DNA of 49,599 nucleotides, from contig DATMZF010000040.1 in NCBI GenBank assembly GCA_035560555.1, forward strand, positions 1 to 49,599, given 5' to 3'. Origin of the DNA: UBA11090 sp035560555. Its GTDB lineage: Bacteria > Spirochaetota > Spirochaetia > Treponematales > Rectinemataceae. Below the pieces are notes generated by a model, which did no database searches, had not been told where the DNA came from, and worked only from the letters and a program-made list of their open reading frames with translations. Shown in pieces: positions 8,097-16,045 of the stretch. The position numbers and the translations under genes are program-made. Positions within the stretch are counted from its first letter, which is position 1. The number at the start of each line of letters is the position of its first letter.

Positions 8097-9236
8097 TTAC
8101 TTCACCATCCTTCCCTTCCATTCGATGGCCTTGCCCGTAGAGAAAAGCCTGCGGGCGCGCCACGCGGTGGAGAGGACGTTGATCAGGATGAGGGGGTAAA
8201 TGAAGGGTATGTATAGGGGCAGCGCCCGTTCCAGGGTGACGAGACCCCAGGCGTAGAAAATGACGACGCAGCCGAGGCGGAACCAGGGCTGAGCCTGTAT
8301 CAGGGAGGCCGGGAGCCAGCATGACGCGAGGAGGGGGATGAAGAAGATGAGCGGCACGAGCGCGGTCACGGCCACCAGGATGAAGATGTTCTTGTTGAAG
8401 TAATCGTAGACGTTTTTTGAGAAACCGGTGATGGCGCTCCGGTAATCCACGTACATCCTGCAGGTGATCTGGTCCTTGAGGTCGGCGAAGATGACCTTGC
8501 CACCATGTTTTTTCACGAGCCGGGCCATGTGGACGTCTTCGGACACCTTGTCCTTCACCGCGTCGTAGCCACCCAGCTTCTCGTACATCGATGTCCTGAA
8601 AAGCATCGCCTGCCCTATCGCGTGCGAGATGATGGGCGTTTTCGTGAGGTGGATGAGCCAAAGGGGCATGGCCACCATCGTTAAAAGATAGATGGCGGGG
8701 ACGACCTGGCCTTCCCCGAAGCTGCCTATCTTGTTGCGCACATAGCCCGAGAGGAGGTCGGCCTTGTGGAATTCGGCCACGCCGAGGGCGAAGCCGACCG
8801 AGTCGGCCTCGTGGACGGTGTCGGCGTCGGTGAAGTAGAGCCATGCCCCCGAGGCGGCCTCCGACAGGTGCTGGAGGGCGTTGGGCTTGCCGTACCAGCC
8901 TTCCTCCAGGTTTCCGTGGATGGCCCTGACGAGGCTAGGGTACTCCTTCACGTAGCGATTGAGTATTTTCTTGGTCCCATCGGTGGAATCGTCGTCGTAG
9001 ACGATGATCTCCAGGTTTTCGTAGTTCTGGGCGACGAGGGAGTCGAGGCAGGCCGCGATGTGCTCTTCCTCGTCGCGCGCGGGAATGAGAACGCTGACGA
9101 GAGAGCCCGATTTCTTTGGGCTGCCGATGTTCGTGTGGAACATCCAGGCGGTGTTCAGCCCCGTGACGATGAGGATGTAGATGCCTGCGGCGGCGGTGAT
9201 CATGGCGTAGGCGGTCACGATGGCGGCGAGGCTCAT
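8097..9236 (-). CDS. Membrane-anchored family 2 glycosyltransferase
   Basis: A 379-residue GT2 enzyme. An N-terminal membrane helix (about 5-28) leads into the GT-A domain: VLIPARDEEEHI, the nucleotide-binding DDDSTDGT, the metal-binding DAD at about 137-139 (TDADT) and the acceptor/catalytic SEDVHMARLVKKHG. At least three C-terminal membrane helices follow (FILVAVTALVPLIFFIPLL and further on). The shape matches CrtQ/HpnB-type enzymes that glycosylate lipid or carotenoid acceptors. The start overlaps the TPR gene stop by four bases, and an acyltransferase gene follows, suggesting synthesis of an acylated glycolipid. The acceptor is not identifiable here. Confidence 0.8.
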   Translation of the reverse strand: MSLAAIVTAYAMITAAAGIYILIVTGLNTAWMFHTNIGSPKKSGSLVSVLIPARDEEEHIAACLDSLVAQNYENLEIIVYDDDSTDGTKKILNRYVKEYPSLVRAIHGNLEEGWYGKPNALQHLSEAASGAWLYFTDADTVHEADSVGFALGVAEFHKADLLSGYVRNKIGSFGEGQVVPAIYLLTMVAMPLWLIHLTKTPIISHAIGQAMLFRTSMYEKLGGYDAVKDKVSEDVHMARLVKKHGGKVIFADLKDQITCRMYVDYRSAITGFSKNVYDYFNKNIFILVAVTALVPLIFFIPLLASCWLPASLIQAQPWFRLGCVVIFYAWGLVTLERALPLYIPFIYPLILINVLSTAWRARRLFSTGKAIEWKGRMVK

Positions 9237-10057
9237 GGTTTCGCCTTTTTCAGCTCCGAAGCGGCATAGTTGTTGCGCGGGTAGAGTTCGAGGGCCGCCT
9301 GGAACCAGAAACGGGCTTCGTCGGCGCGGCCGAGCTTGGATAAGGCGGTGGCGACGCAGGCGCGCAGGTCGAAGAGATCGTCCTTCTCGAATCCTTCGTC
9401 GCGGGCGTCGATGAGGGCAGTCAGCCGCGCGATAGCTTCTTTGGGGTTCCCGCCGAATATGGCCGGCGGATATGCCTTGGCCTCCGCGAGGACGATGACA
9501 GCCCCGGGCCGTCCGGGTTCCATGGCGAGGACTTTTCTGGCGTTCTGGGAAATCTTCGGGCCGTTGGCGATGAGATAGCCCATATCCTTTAGGAGGCAGA
9601 GCTCCGAAAGAGGCTTCATGTGGGCCATGAGACCGGCTGGATGCTCGCCCGATTCCATTGAGAGACGGGCGTTGTCCATGGCGGCCTCGAAATGGGGGAT
9701 GGCTTTCTTTTTGTCGCCAGCCTCGTTCCAGGAGCGCCCGGCGAGATATTCGATTCTGGCGAGGATGAGGTATCGGTCCAGTTCCGTGAGGGCCCGGCTT
9801 TTCGTCGCCCGGATGAGGTCCTGTGCCGCTTTTTCCACCTCGTCGGGCGGGGCGCTTTCGTAGACTGAGTCCCTGAACCCGTAGAGGGCACCGATGAAGC
9901 GGGCATCGACATCGGCTGGAAGGGGCTGTCCGGCCGGAGCGCGAGGCGACGCGAGGAGTTCGCCCGTGCTAGTCAGGGGCTGGGCTTGGATCTGCCGCGC
10001 CCCTAGGGAGACGACGGCGAGCGCGAAGAATAGGTGACTGAATTTGCTGCCGTTCAT
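9233..10057 (-). CDS. Exported TPR-repeat protein
   Basis: A 274-residue periplasmic protein: signal peptide with likely cleavage after QIQA (residue 25), then helical hairpins of TPR type (LDRYLILARIEYLAGRSW, AGDKKKAIPHFEAAMDNARL, and KLGRADEARFWFQAALELYP near the C-terminus). There is no catalytic motif. It is the first gene of the operon with the glycosyltransferase and acyltransferase, overlapping the former by four bases, so it may scaffold or recruit partners at the membrane; that role is inference. Confidence 0.7.
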   Translation of the reverse strand: MNGSKFSHLFFALAVVSLGARQIQAQPLTSTGELLASPRAPAGQPLPADVDARFIGALYGFRDSVYESAPPDEVEKAAQDLIRATKSRALTELDRYLILARIEYLAGRSWNEAGDKKKAIPHFEAAMDNARLSMESGEHPAGLMAHMKPLSELCLLKDMGYLIANGPKISQNARKVLAMEPGRPGAVIVLAEAKAYPPAIFGGNPKEAIARLTALIDARDEGFEKDDLFDLRACVATALSKLGRADEARFWFQAALELYPRNNYAASELKKAKP

Positions 10058-10064
10058 CGTCCTT

Positions 10065-10094
10065 AGAGTATGCCCGGGCGGTCTTTTGAGTCAA
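10065..10094 (-). promoter_or_regulatory. Putative promoter of the TPR-GT2-PlsC operon
   Basis: On the minus strand, -35 TTGACT (10094-10089) and -10 TACTCT (10070-10065) have an 18-base spacer. The -10 is only seven bases from the ATG at 10057, so the leader would be very short. Confidence 0.45.
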
Positions 10095-10194
10095 CCGCGG
10101 GCTTGGGGGCGCCGCGCTTATTCCTCGGGCTTTGAGGCGTCGAGCCCATTCCTTCTACCGGGACGGCCGCAGGGCGCCCCGCCGCTCTTTTCGC

Positions 10195-10223
10195 TTGCGT
10201 ATCGAGTCTGGAAGCTTTACATT
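10195..10223 (+). promoter_or_regulatory. Putative promoter of the C69 dipeptidase gene
   Basis: -35 TTGCGT (10195-10200), 17 bases, -10 TACATT (10218-10223), just ahead of the GGGAG ribosome-binding site at 10231 and the ATG at 10243. Confidence 0.45.
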
Positions 10224-10242
10224 GAGCGTTGGGAGAAAGAAA

Positions 10243-11607
10243 ATGTGCGATACGTTCTATTGCGCAGTAGGCGCCTCGGGCTCCATTTCCGCTGGCTCGT
10301 TCTTCGGCAAGAATTCCGATCGCCAGCCGGATGAGCCGCAGACGCTCTGCGTCGTCCCTCGTCGCGCCGCCTCGGCGCAGGCCAGGCTGGGCGCGAAGAC
10401 CTATCCCGTCGTCGACGAAGGCTTCGCCTTCGTTCTCTCCAAACCCTCATGGATGGGCGGCGGGGAAATGGGGATGAACGAGAAGGGCGTCGCCATTGGC
10501 AACGAGGCGGTCTTCTCCCGCTTTAAGCCGGCCAAGGATGGAGTCCTGGGCATGGATATCCTGCGGGCGGCCCTCGGCGCGTCCGCGACAGCCAAGGCGG
10601 CCGTGGATTTCATCTGCGCTTTTGTCGAGAACTACGAGCAGGGCGGCAACGCTTCCTTTCGCGGCTCCCTGTATTACGACAACAGCTTCATCGTTTCGGA
10701 TCCCTCGGGCGCGTACATTCTCGAAACGGCGGGGCATCGCTGGGCCTGGCGCGCCATTCCCCGCCACGACGCGATCTCCAACGCTTACTGCATCGAGGAA
10801 GATTTCAAACGGCTCGATGTCGCCACGCGCAAGGCTATTTCGCCCGTCAACGAGAAGGCCGCCTGCTCGGACGAGGCGGATCCCGGCCGCAAGGGCGAAA
10901 AGGAATCCTTCAAGGCCTATGTCGAGAATCGTTTCTACCTGCGTTTTTCAAAAGGCGAACAACGCCGCGCCCTTTCCCTTTCCCTTTTGGGCGAATTCGC
11001 GGCGAAGGCCGATATGGCCGCCGCGGCTATCGCGGGATCCGCCGCCGGCGCGGCCGCGACCCCCGGCGATGGACCAGGCGATGGAAGGCCCGCCGTCCTC
11101 GATTTCTTCAAGATCCTACGTTCCCACGGGCCCTTCAATCCGAGCCATCCTCTCGCGAAGCACATGGAGAGCCTCTGCGTCCACTCGGGCGGCGTTCCCG
11201 CGTCCGCCACGACCGCTTCCCTCGTCGTCGAGTACAGGGACGCCGACGCGGCCGTCATCTGGTTCACGGGCACTTCCTACCCCTGCGTCTCCCTCTTCAA
11301 ACCGATGCTCCTCGTCAAAGGCGAATTCATTCCGCTCTGGGCGGGCTATGATTACGCGGAGGGCTCGGCGAAAGCCGAAGGCTATTGGAAGCGCTGGAAG
11401 GCCTGGCTCGAAAAATCGCGCGCTTACCTGCGATCGGGCGACGCCACCTACACGAAGGGTCGCGACCTGGCGCAGGAAGCCCTCGTGATGATAGCGAACA
11501 AGGCCCTGGCCGACATGGTCGCCACGGGCGATCTTTCGTCGCTGCCGGTGCTGAGGCAGGAAGCCGGCGCGGTCATCGCGGGCTGGGAGAAAGACAGCGG
11601 GCTGTAA
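10243..11607 (+). CDS. C69 (U34) family dipeptidase
   Basis: An N-terminal nucleophile hydrolase of peptidase family C69. The chosen ATG gives MCDTF, placing Cys2 as the catalytic residue once Met is removed; this Cys is the family hallmark and fixes the start. GGGAG sits seven bases upstream. Other family marks are GKNSDR, GGEMGMNEKGVAIGNEAV and YILETAGHRWAW. The length of about 454 residues is usual. There is no signal peptide, so it acts in the cytoplasm on dipeptides. A short Ala/Gly-rich insert (AAAAIAGSAAGAAATPGDG) at about residues 260-280 has no counterpart in the core fold. Confidence 0.85.
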   Translation: MCDTFYCAVGASGSISAGSFFGKNSDRQPDEPQTLCVVPRRAASAQARLGAKTYPVVDEGFAFVLSKPSWMGGGEMGMNEKGVAIGNEAVFSRFKPAKDGVLGMDILRAALGASATAKAAVDFICAFVENYEQGGNASFRGSLYYDNSFIVSDPSGAYILETAGHRWAWRAIPRHDAISNAYCIEEDFKRLDVATRKAISPVNEKAACSDEADPGRKGEKESFKAYVENRFYLRFSKGEQRRALSLSLLGEFAAKADMAAAAIAGSAAGAAATPGDGPGDGRPAVLDFFKILRSHGPFNPSHPLAKHMESLCVHSGGVPASATTASLVVEYRDADAAVIWFTGTSYPCVSLFKPMLLVKGEFIPLWAGYDYAEGSAKAEGYWKRWKAWLEKSRAYLRSGDATYTKGRDLAQEALVMIANKALADMVATGDLSSLPVLRQEAGAVIAGWEKDSGL

Positions 11608-11625
11608 TATTTCGGGAGAGGTCGG

Positions 11626-12270
11626 ATGAGGCGAATGGGGAGGCTTCGAGCGCTCGTACCGTTCATGGCGCTCGGGATGGTCGCGATTCTCGCGGTTTCA
11701 TTCTTCGCGTGGAACGCGGCGCGCGGCGCGAAGCCGACCGTCTCGGAGCGTTGGGCACTCTATATCGAGAATCTGGAGCCCGAGCGCAAGATCGTCGTCC
11801 TTTCATCGAGCCAGCGCTACGTGGCCTCAAAGGAATTCACGGCCAAACTGCTCGCCATCGTCCGCGTCAAGGCGACCATCGAACTTTCGGCTTGGGCCGA
11901 CGTCTTCTATTTCGTCGACGCCTCCGATCCCTCGCTGTGGAAGATCGTATGGAACGGCAAGACGCGCGCCCTGTCGATTTCCGCGCCCGACCCCGACTGC
12001 CTGCCGCCCGCCGTACGCACCCAAACCATCGAGATAAGAGCCAAAGGCGCCAATCTCGTCACGAACACCGTCTTCCGACTTAAGGAAGAAGCGTCTAGGA
12101 TGGAGGGCGAGCTTTCGGCCGACCTCCTGGTCCGCGCCCGCGCCTCGCTCTCCGAGGCCGCGATCCGAAAGGGTATCCGCGAGGGCATCGCTGACATCGG
12201 CCGCGCATTCTGCGTCGCGGCTATCGGTACCGAGCCCCAGGGGGTGTTTGTCAGGCTCCCCGGGGATTGA
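11626..12270 (+). CDS. Unknown single-pass membrane protein
   Basis: A 214-residue protein with one N-terminal membrane helix (about 9-31) and an extracytoplasmic domain. I do not recognise the family with confidence. The layout (ERKIVVLSSSQRYV, a conserved hydrophobic strand region, LSISAPDPDCLPP, then a long amphipathic helix to the C-terminus) is loosely like DUF4230 proteins. It starts 18 bases after the dipeptidase stop and is probably cotranscribed with it; GGAGAGG precedes the ATG. Confidence 0.6.
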   Translation: MRRMGRLRALVPFMALGMVAILAVSFFAWNAARGAKPTVSERWALYIENLEPERKIVVLSSSQRYVASKEFTAKLLAIVRVKATIELSAWADVFYFVDASDPSLWKIVWNGKTRALSISAPDPDCLPPAVRTQTIEIRAKGANLVTNTVFRLKEEASRMEGELSADLLVRARASLSEAAIRKGIREGIADIGRAFCVAAIGTEPQGVFVRLPGD

Positions 12271-12334
12271 ATTCGGCGCGGCGGCGGCTCTGTGTTGCGC
12301 CGCGCTTCTTTGTTGGTCAGCGACGCAGCAATCC

Positions 12335-12740
12335 CTAGACGACATCGAAGTGAGCGTCATTGGAGTGCAGGATCGAACCTGTCTTAAACGTGGATGCGGC
12401 GATCCGGAGATCGTTGGTGGGTATCGGCTTTCCCGCGGCGCGCAGTGCCGCAAATATTTCAGCGTAGAAAATCGCTGTCTCTTCCCCGAGAGAATGAATC
12501 GAGACTCGTGGCGTCGCGAGAAACGCTTCTAGCTCGAGAAGATTCTCCTTTTCCCGCGAGCCTCCCTTGATACCAGCCCCGAGTTTTCCGAGGACAATCG
12601 TCGGTATCACTATTTCATCAGCCATCGCCAAAGCTTCCTTAACCTCACGATCCCCTCGTTTGAATCTCGAGTAAGCGTTTGTATCGATTATAACGCGCGT
12701 GGTTTGCCTTGCAGCAACCGCGGAGGGTAAAGTTTTTCAT
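12335..12740 (-). pseudogene. vapC: Broken VapC-type PIN-domain toxin
   Basis: PIN-domain ribonuclease of the VapC type. From 12700 downwards the frame reads RVIIDTNAYSRFKRGD..., then ...IPTNDLRIAAS and HSNDAHFD, the expected acidic active-site segments, for about 121 residues. That frame has no ATG, GTG or TTG ahead of DTN. A well-placed ATG at 12740 with GGAGGA eight bases before it is one base out of frame and closes after 31 codons (12645). Either one base was lost or gained, or the original start at 12700 changed to ACG (AAGG lies six bases before it). The second catalytic acid, usually Glu in an LGEL motif, is Lys here (VLGKL). No antitoxin gene is seen upstream. Both defects point to an inactive relic. 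Confidence 0.75.
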
Positions 12741-12744
12741 ATAT

Positions 12745-12756
12745 TCCTCCATTATA
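12745..12756 (-). promoter_or_regulatory. -10 element and ribosome-binding site of the VapC relic
   Basis: On the minus strand a consensus TATAAT (12756-12751) is followed directly by GGAGGA (12750-12745) and, four bases later, the ATG at 12740. These expression signals are intact even though the reading frame behind them is broken. No convincing -35 is seen. Confidence 0.45.
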
Positions 12757-12810
12757 ATGCGCTATCATAAGTATTGCGTCATGTGATGGCAAAATGAGGA
12801 AAGCAACGTA

Positions 12811-12855
12811 AAAAAAGGCGGAGCGTCCGGAATTTCCGTATGCCCCGCCTTTTTG
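12811..12855 (-). terminator. Terminator of the aldo/keto reductase gene
   Basis: The stem AAAAAAGGCGG-(A)-GC pairs with GC-(C)-CCGCCTTTTT around an internal CCGGAA/TTCCG dyad. Read on the minus strand it ends in seven T just after the reductase gene. It could also act on the plus strand. Confidence 0.8.
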
Positions 12856-12866
12856 TTTCGGGAATT

Positions 12867-13838
12867 CTACTGCAGTATCGGCTTCATGGCCTCGTCGATC
12901 CTCGCGAGGATGGCTGGCGTAAGCTTGGGCAGGACCTCGAGGGCGCCCAAGTTTTCGATGAGCTGCTCGCGCCTGGAGGCGCCGGTGATCACCGAGGAGA
13001 CGTTGGGATTGCGGGCGACCCAGGCTATGCCCATTTGGCTCATGGAGCAGCCGAGTTCGGCGGCTATGGGTTCGAGCTTGGCCACGCAGGCGATGAATTC
13101 GTCATGCATGTAGCGGCCGCTCAGCCAGTCGTAGCCGGGCAGGGCGAAACGTGAGCCCGCCGGGATGCCGTTCTTGTATTTGCCGGTGAGGAAGCCCGCC
13201 GCGAGGGGACTGAAGGTGGTGAGACCGAGGCCGATGCCTTCGTAGAGGCGCGCGAATTCCTTTTCCACCTTGGAGCGGTTGATCATATTGTAGCTGGGCT
13301 GTTCCATCTGGGGCTTGTGGAAATTGCGCTTGTCGGCGATCTGCCAGGCTTCGCGTATCTGTTCGGCCGACCATTCGCTCGTGCCCCAGTAGAAGGCCTT
13401 GCCCGCGGCGACGATGTCGTTCATCGCCCTGACGGTTTCCTCCATGGGGGTTTCGGAATCGGGCCTGTGGCAGTAGACGAAGTCGACATGGTTCATGCCG
13501 AGGCGCTCGAGCGAGCCGTCCATCGCCTCGAGCAGGTATTTGCGGTTGAGGGTGTTTTTTTCGTTCGGCCCTTCATGCAGTCCCCAGTAGAGTTTCGTGG
13601 AGACGAGGTAGGAGCCTCTGCGCAGGCCCAGCCTGCGGAAGGAAGCGCCCATGATAGTCTCCGACTGGCCGGCCGCGTAGGTTTCGGCGTTGTCGAAAAA
13701 GTTGATGCCGTTGTCGTATGCCAGCTTGATCATGTCGGCCGCCGCGTCGACGTCCACCTGGTTGCCGTAGGTTACCCAAGAGCCGAGCGAAAGCAGCGAT
13801 ACCTTTATGCCTGCCGAGCCGAGCCTTCTGTAGAACAT
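12867..13838 (-). CDS. Aldo/keto reductase (AKR6/K+ channel beta-like)
   Basis: A 323-residue NADPH-dependent TIM-barrel oxidoreductase. The catalytic tetrad is visible: Asp49 and Tyr54 in FFDNAETY, Lys82 in VSTK and His124 in YCHRPD. The C-terminal SSVITGASRREQL is the cofactor-binding loop of the AKR6/Kv-beta-like branch, whose members reduce aldehydes and ketones. The physiological substrate is unknown. GAGGAGG precedes the ATG. It has its own terminator and probably its own promoter, so it is likely a single-gene unit. Confidence 0.88.
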   Translation of the reverse strand: MFYRRLGSAGIKVSLLSLGSWVTYGNQVDVDAAADMIKLAYDNGINFFDNAETYAAGQSETIMGASFRRLGLRRGSYLVSTKLYWGLHEGPNEKNTLNRKYLLEAMDGSLERLGMNHVDFVYCHRPDSETPMEETVRAMNDIVAAGKAFYWGTSEWSAEQIREAWQIADKRNFHKPQMEQPSYNMINRSKVEKEFARLYEGIGLGLTTFSPLAAGFLTGKYKNGIPAGSRFALPGYDWLSGRYMHDEFIACVAKLEPIAAELGCSMSQMGIAWVARNPNVSSVITGASRREQLIENLGALEVLPKLTPAILARIDEAMKPILQ

Positions 13839-13866
13839 ATCCAGCCTCCTCGAATTGTTTAGAGCG

Positions 13867-13872
13867 ATTATA
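13867..13872 (-). promoter_or_regulatory. Putative -10 element of the aldo/keto reductase gene
   Basis: TATAAT on the minus strand, about 30 bases upstream of the ATG. No good -35 match lies 17 bases farther upstream, so an activator or weak promoter is possible. Confidence 0.35.
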
Positions 13873-13979
13873 TCTTGAATGTACTATACAGGCGATGTGG
13901 CCGCCTAGCGAAACCGCGGAAGGTACCGGTTGGCCGGCTCATTGGCGTGGCGGCTCGCTTGCCCGCAGTACTTGCGGGT

Positions 13980-15191
13980 TCACCGGAAGGCGCGCGCGAG
14001 TTCGAGGATGCGACGCTTGTCGCTCCGGTAGTCGAAAGGTTGAAGACCGGGGCCGAAATGGTTTCGGGCCACCACCGCGACGATGTTTTCGCGCGGGAGG
14101 AGGGCGCAGAGGCTGTATGAGGCGCCGGAGGCCACGCGTCCGCCCAGGTCGTCGAAGAGCCACCAGAGGAGGCCGTAGTCGCTCGCGTCGGAGGATCGGG
14201 TGGAGTGCCTGCTCCATAGTTCATCCCTGATGGCGGCGTCGCACCAGGGCTTGCCCGATGTGTCCCTCATGCTAAGCCAGGCTTCCCCGAAGGCGAGGAG
14301 GTCGCGGGCCGTGCCGTAGAGGCCAAGGCCGCAGCGCTGCCGCGGCTGCGAGGCCACCACTTTTCCGTCGAGGCAGGGCAGGGCCCGTGAGGCAGCGCGA
14401 GTCGCCTCGCGCGTCGCGCGCGTTGCGGGAGCCGCGCGGCCGGCCCGCCCGGTCCCCGCGATGGCGCCAGGAGCGGCTTCCGGGCCGGCCGCCTCAGCCG
14501 CGATGTCCTCCTCGTAGAGAAAGCGTACGCTGCCCAAGCCGAAGGGCTCGAGCACTTCCCCGCGAAGGAGCTCGCCGTAGTCGGAGCCGGTCAGGGCTTC
14601 GAGGAAGCGCTCCAGAACATGCATGCCGAGCGAGGAGTACTCGAAGACCGAGCCGGGCTCGGTCGCGATGAGAACCTCGGAGAGGACGGGGGGCGGTCCC
14701 AGGGTCACGCCGTCCTCGATCCTGCCTGAAAGGGCGCAGCCTGATGTGTGGCTCATGAGGTGGCTCAGGGTCACCTTTCTCCGGTCGAAGGGTCCCGGCC
14801 CGCGCTCCGCGAACTCGGGCAGGGCGCGCGAGAGCGCCATGTCGAGGCCGAGGACGCCCCCGAACGCCAGGCGCGCCACGAGGGCGGCCGCGAAGGATTT
14901 CGAGATGGACCAGAAGGGCCAGAGCGAATCGGCGTCGACGGGCGCCGCCGATTGGGGCCGCGGCCCCCTTTCGTAGCGCTCCACGAGCTTTTTACCCGCC
15001 CTGGACAGGAGGATGGCCGAGGAAGAGGGCGCGAGGATTTCCAGCGTGCCGGCGACATAGCCCGCGAGGGCGGCCTCGGCCGCCTTCGCCGCCGTCTTGG
15101 CCGACGCCGCGACGCCGGAGCCTGTTCCGGCCGCCGCCGCTACCCGCGCCGCTCCAGCCATACCGTCGCCCTTTTCAATGCTGTTCGTCAT
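13980..15191 (-). CDS. Beta-lactamase-like serine hydrolase
   Basis: A 403-residue serine hydrolase of the class C beta-lactamase/esterase group. The nucleophile motif SISK (Ser95, Lys98) and the second motif YSS (Tyr185) are present. Helix-rich sections such as LSHLMSHTSG are typical of the family. There is no signal peptide, so it looks cytoplasmic. It carries an Ala/Gly-rich N-terminus (about 12-45) and an Ala/Arg/Thr-rich insert (about 235-275) that look like low-complexity additions. It is the last gene of the sugar-transport operon, 18 bases after the MalG-like permease, so an esterase or amidase acting on an imported compound is plausible; the substrate is unknown. Confidence 0.75.
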   Translation of the reverse strand: MTNSIEKGDGMAGAARVAAAAGTGSGVAASAKTAAKAAEAALAGYVAGTLEILAPSSSAILLSRAGKKLVERYERGPRPQSAAPVDADSLWPFWSISKSFAAALVARLAFGGVLGLDMALSRALPEFAERGPGPFDRRKVTLSHLMSHTSGCALSGRIEDGVTLGPPPVLSEVLIATEPGSVFEYSSLGMHVLERFLEALTGSDYGELLRGEVLEPFGLGSVRFLYEEDIAAEAAGPEAAPGAIAGTGRAGRAAPATRATREATRAASRALPCLDGKVVASQPRQRCGLGLYGTARDLLAFGEAWLSMRDTSGKPWCDAAIRDELWSRHSTRSSDASDYGLLWWLFDDLGGRVASGASYSLCALLPRENIVAVVARNHFGPGLQPFDYRSDKRRILELARAFR

Positions 15192-15209
15192 ATTCCCTTC
15201 AAAATCCTT

Positions 15210-16043
15210 TCAGTTTTTCAGGCCCGAGGTGGCTATGCCCTCCACGAAGTACTTCTGCGCCGCGAAGAAAATGAGGACCGAGGGCAGAATGGCCACCACG
15301 GACATTGCGGCGATCTGGTTCCAGGGCGGAATGCCCATCGCGTCGATGGAGAGCCTGAGGCCGAGCGTGACGGGATACTTGTCCACGCTCGAAATATAGA
15401 TGAGGGATTGGAAGAAGTCATCCCAGGTCCAGATGAACTGGAAAATTGCGGCCGAGAAGATAGCCGGCTTCAATAGGGGGATGAGGATGGACCAGAGGAT
15501 CCTGAAGGAGCCGCAGCCATCCAGATAGGCCGATTCGTCCAGGGAGCGCGGAATGCCGTGGAAAAACTGCACGAACATGAAGATGAAGAAGGGAACGCCC
15601 GCCGCCGCCGTCAACCAGAAGGGCAGATAGGAATCCAGCATGCCCAGGTTGCGGAAAATCAGGTAGCGGGGGATGAGGAGAACGGTGTTGGGCAAAAGGA
15701 TGGTGCCGATCATGATCGCGAAGAGGGGTTTTCGCAGCTTGAAGTTGAAGCGCGAGAAGCCATAGGCGACGAGGACGCCCGAGATGATGGTGAGGATGAC
15801 GGTCGGCAGGGTGAGCGCGATGGAGTTCCAGATGAAGACCGAGAACTTCGGCCTGCCCTCGCCCTTCCAGCCCTCGATGAAGCCGCTGAGGTTGAAGGCG
15901 CCGGGCAGGAGCCTGTCGCTCGTGAGTATCTCCTGGGTGTCCTTGAAGGCCGCGAACACGAGCCAGATCAGGGGATAAATCATGACGAAGGCGAAAAGGC
16001 TGAGGCCGATATAGGTGAGCAGGTTCTTTCTCTTCTTCGCCAT
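15210..16043 (-). CDS. Carbohydrate ABC transporter permease (MalG-like)
   Basis: A 277-residue inner-membrane permease with six predicted helices. The start at 16043 (MAKKRKN) fits the family; longer frames run into the upstream gene. The cytoplasmic EAA loop that contacts the ATPase is SAYLDGCGSFRILWSILIPL. The C-terminus (AQKYFVEGIATSGLKN) carries the GxxxGxxKG-like ending of CUT1 permeases. It is two bases after the MalF-like gene. No ATP-binding subunit is encoded nearby, so a shared MsiK/UgpC-type ATPase elsewhere is likely. Confidence 0.88.
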   Translation of the reverse strand: MAKKRKNLLTYIGLSLFAFVMIYPLIWLVFAAFKDTQEILTSDRLLPGAFNLSGFIEGWKGEGRPKFSVFIWNSIALTLPTVILTIISGVLVAYGFSRFNFKLRKPLFAIMIGTILLPNTVLLIPRYLIFRNLGMLDSYLPFWLTAAAGVPFFIFMFVQFFHGIPRSLDESAYLDGCGSFRILWSILIPLLKPAIFSAAIFQFIWTWDDFFQSLIYISSVDKYPVTLGLRLSIDAMGIPPWNQIAAMSVVAILPSVLIFFAAQKYFVEGIATSGLKN

Positions 16044-16045
16044 AG

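Noticed and set aside
10496..11488. A 330-codon plus-strand frame within the C69 dipeptidase gene
   Set aside because: Shifted frame of a gene with clear family motifs; the product is Arg/Ser/Pro-rich.
12645..12740. A 31-codon ORF with excellent ribosome-binding site as a small protein or antitoxin
   Set aside because: It overlaps the PIN frame with a one-base offset and has no antitoxin-like sequence; it is better explained as the broken start of vapC.
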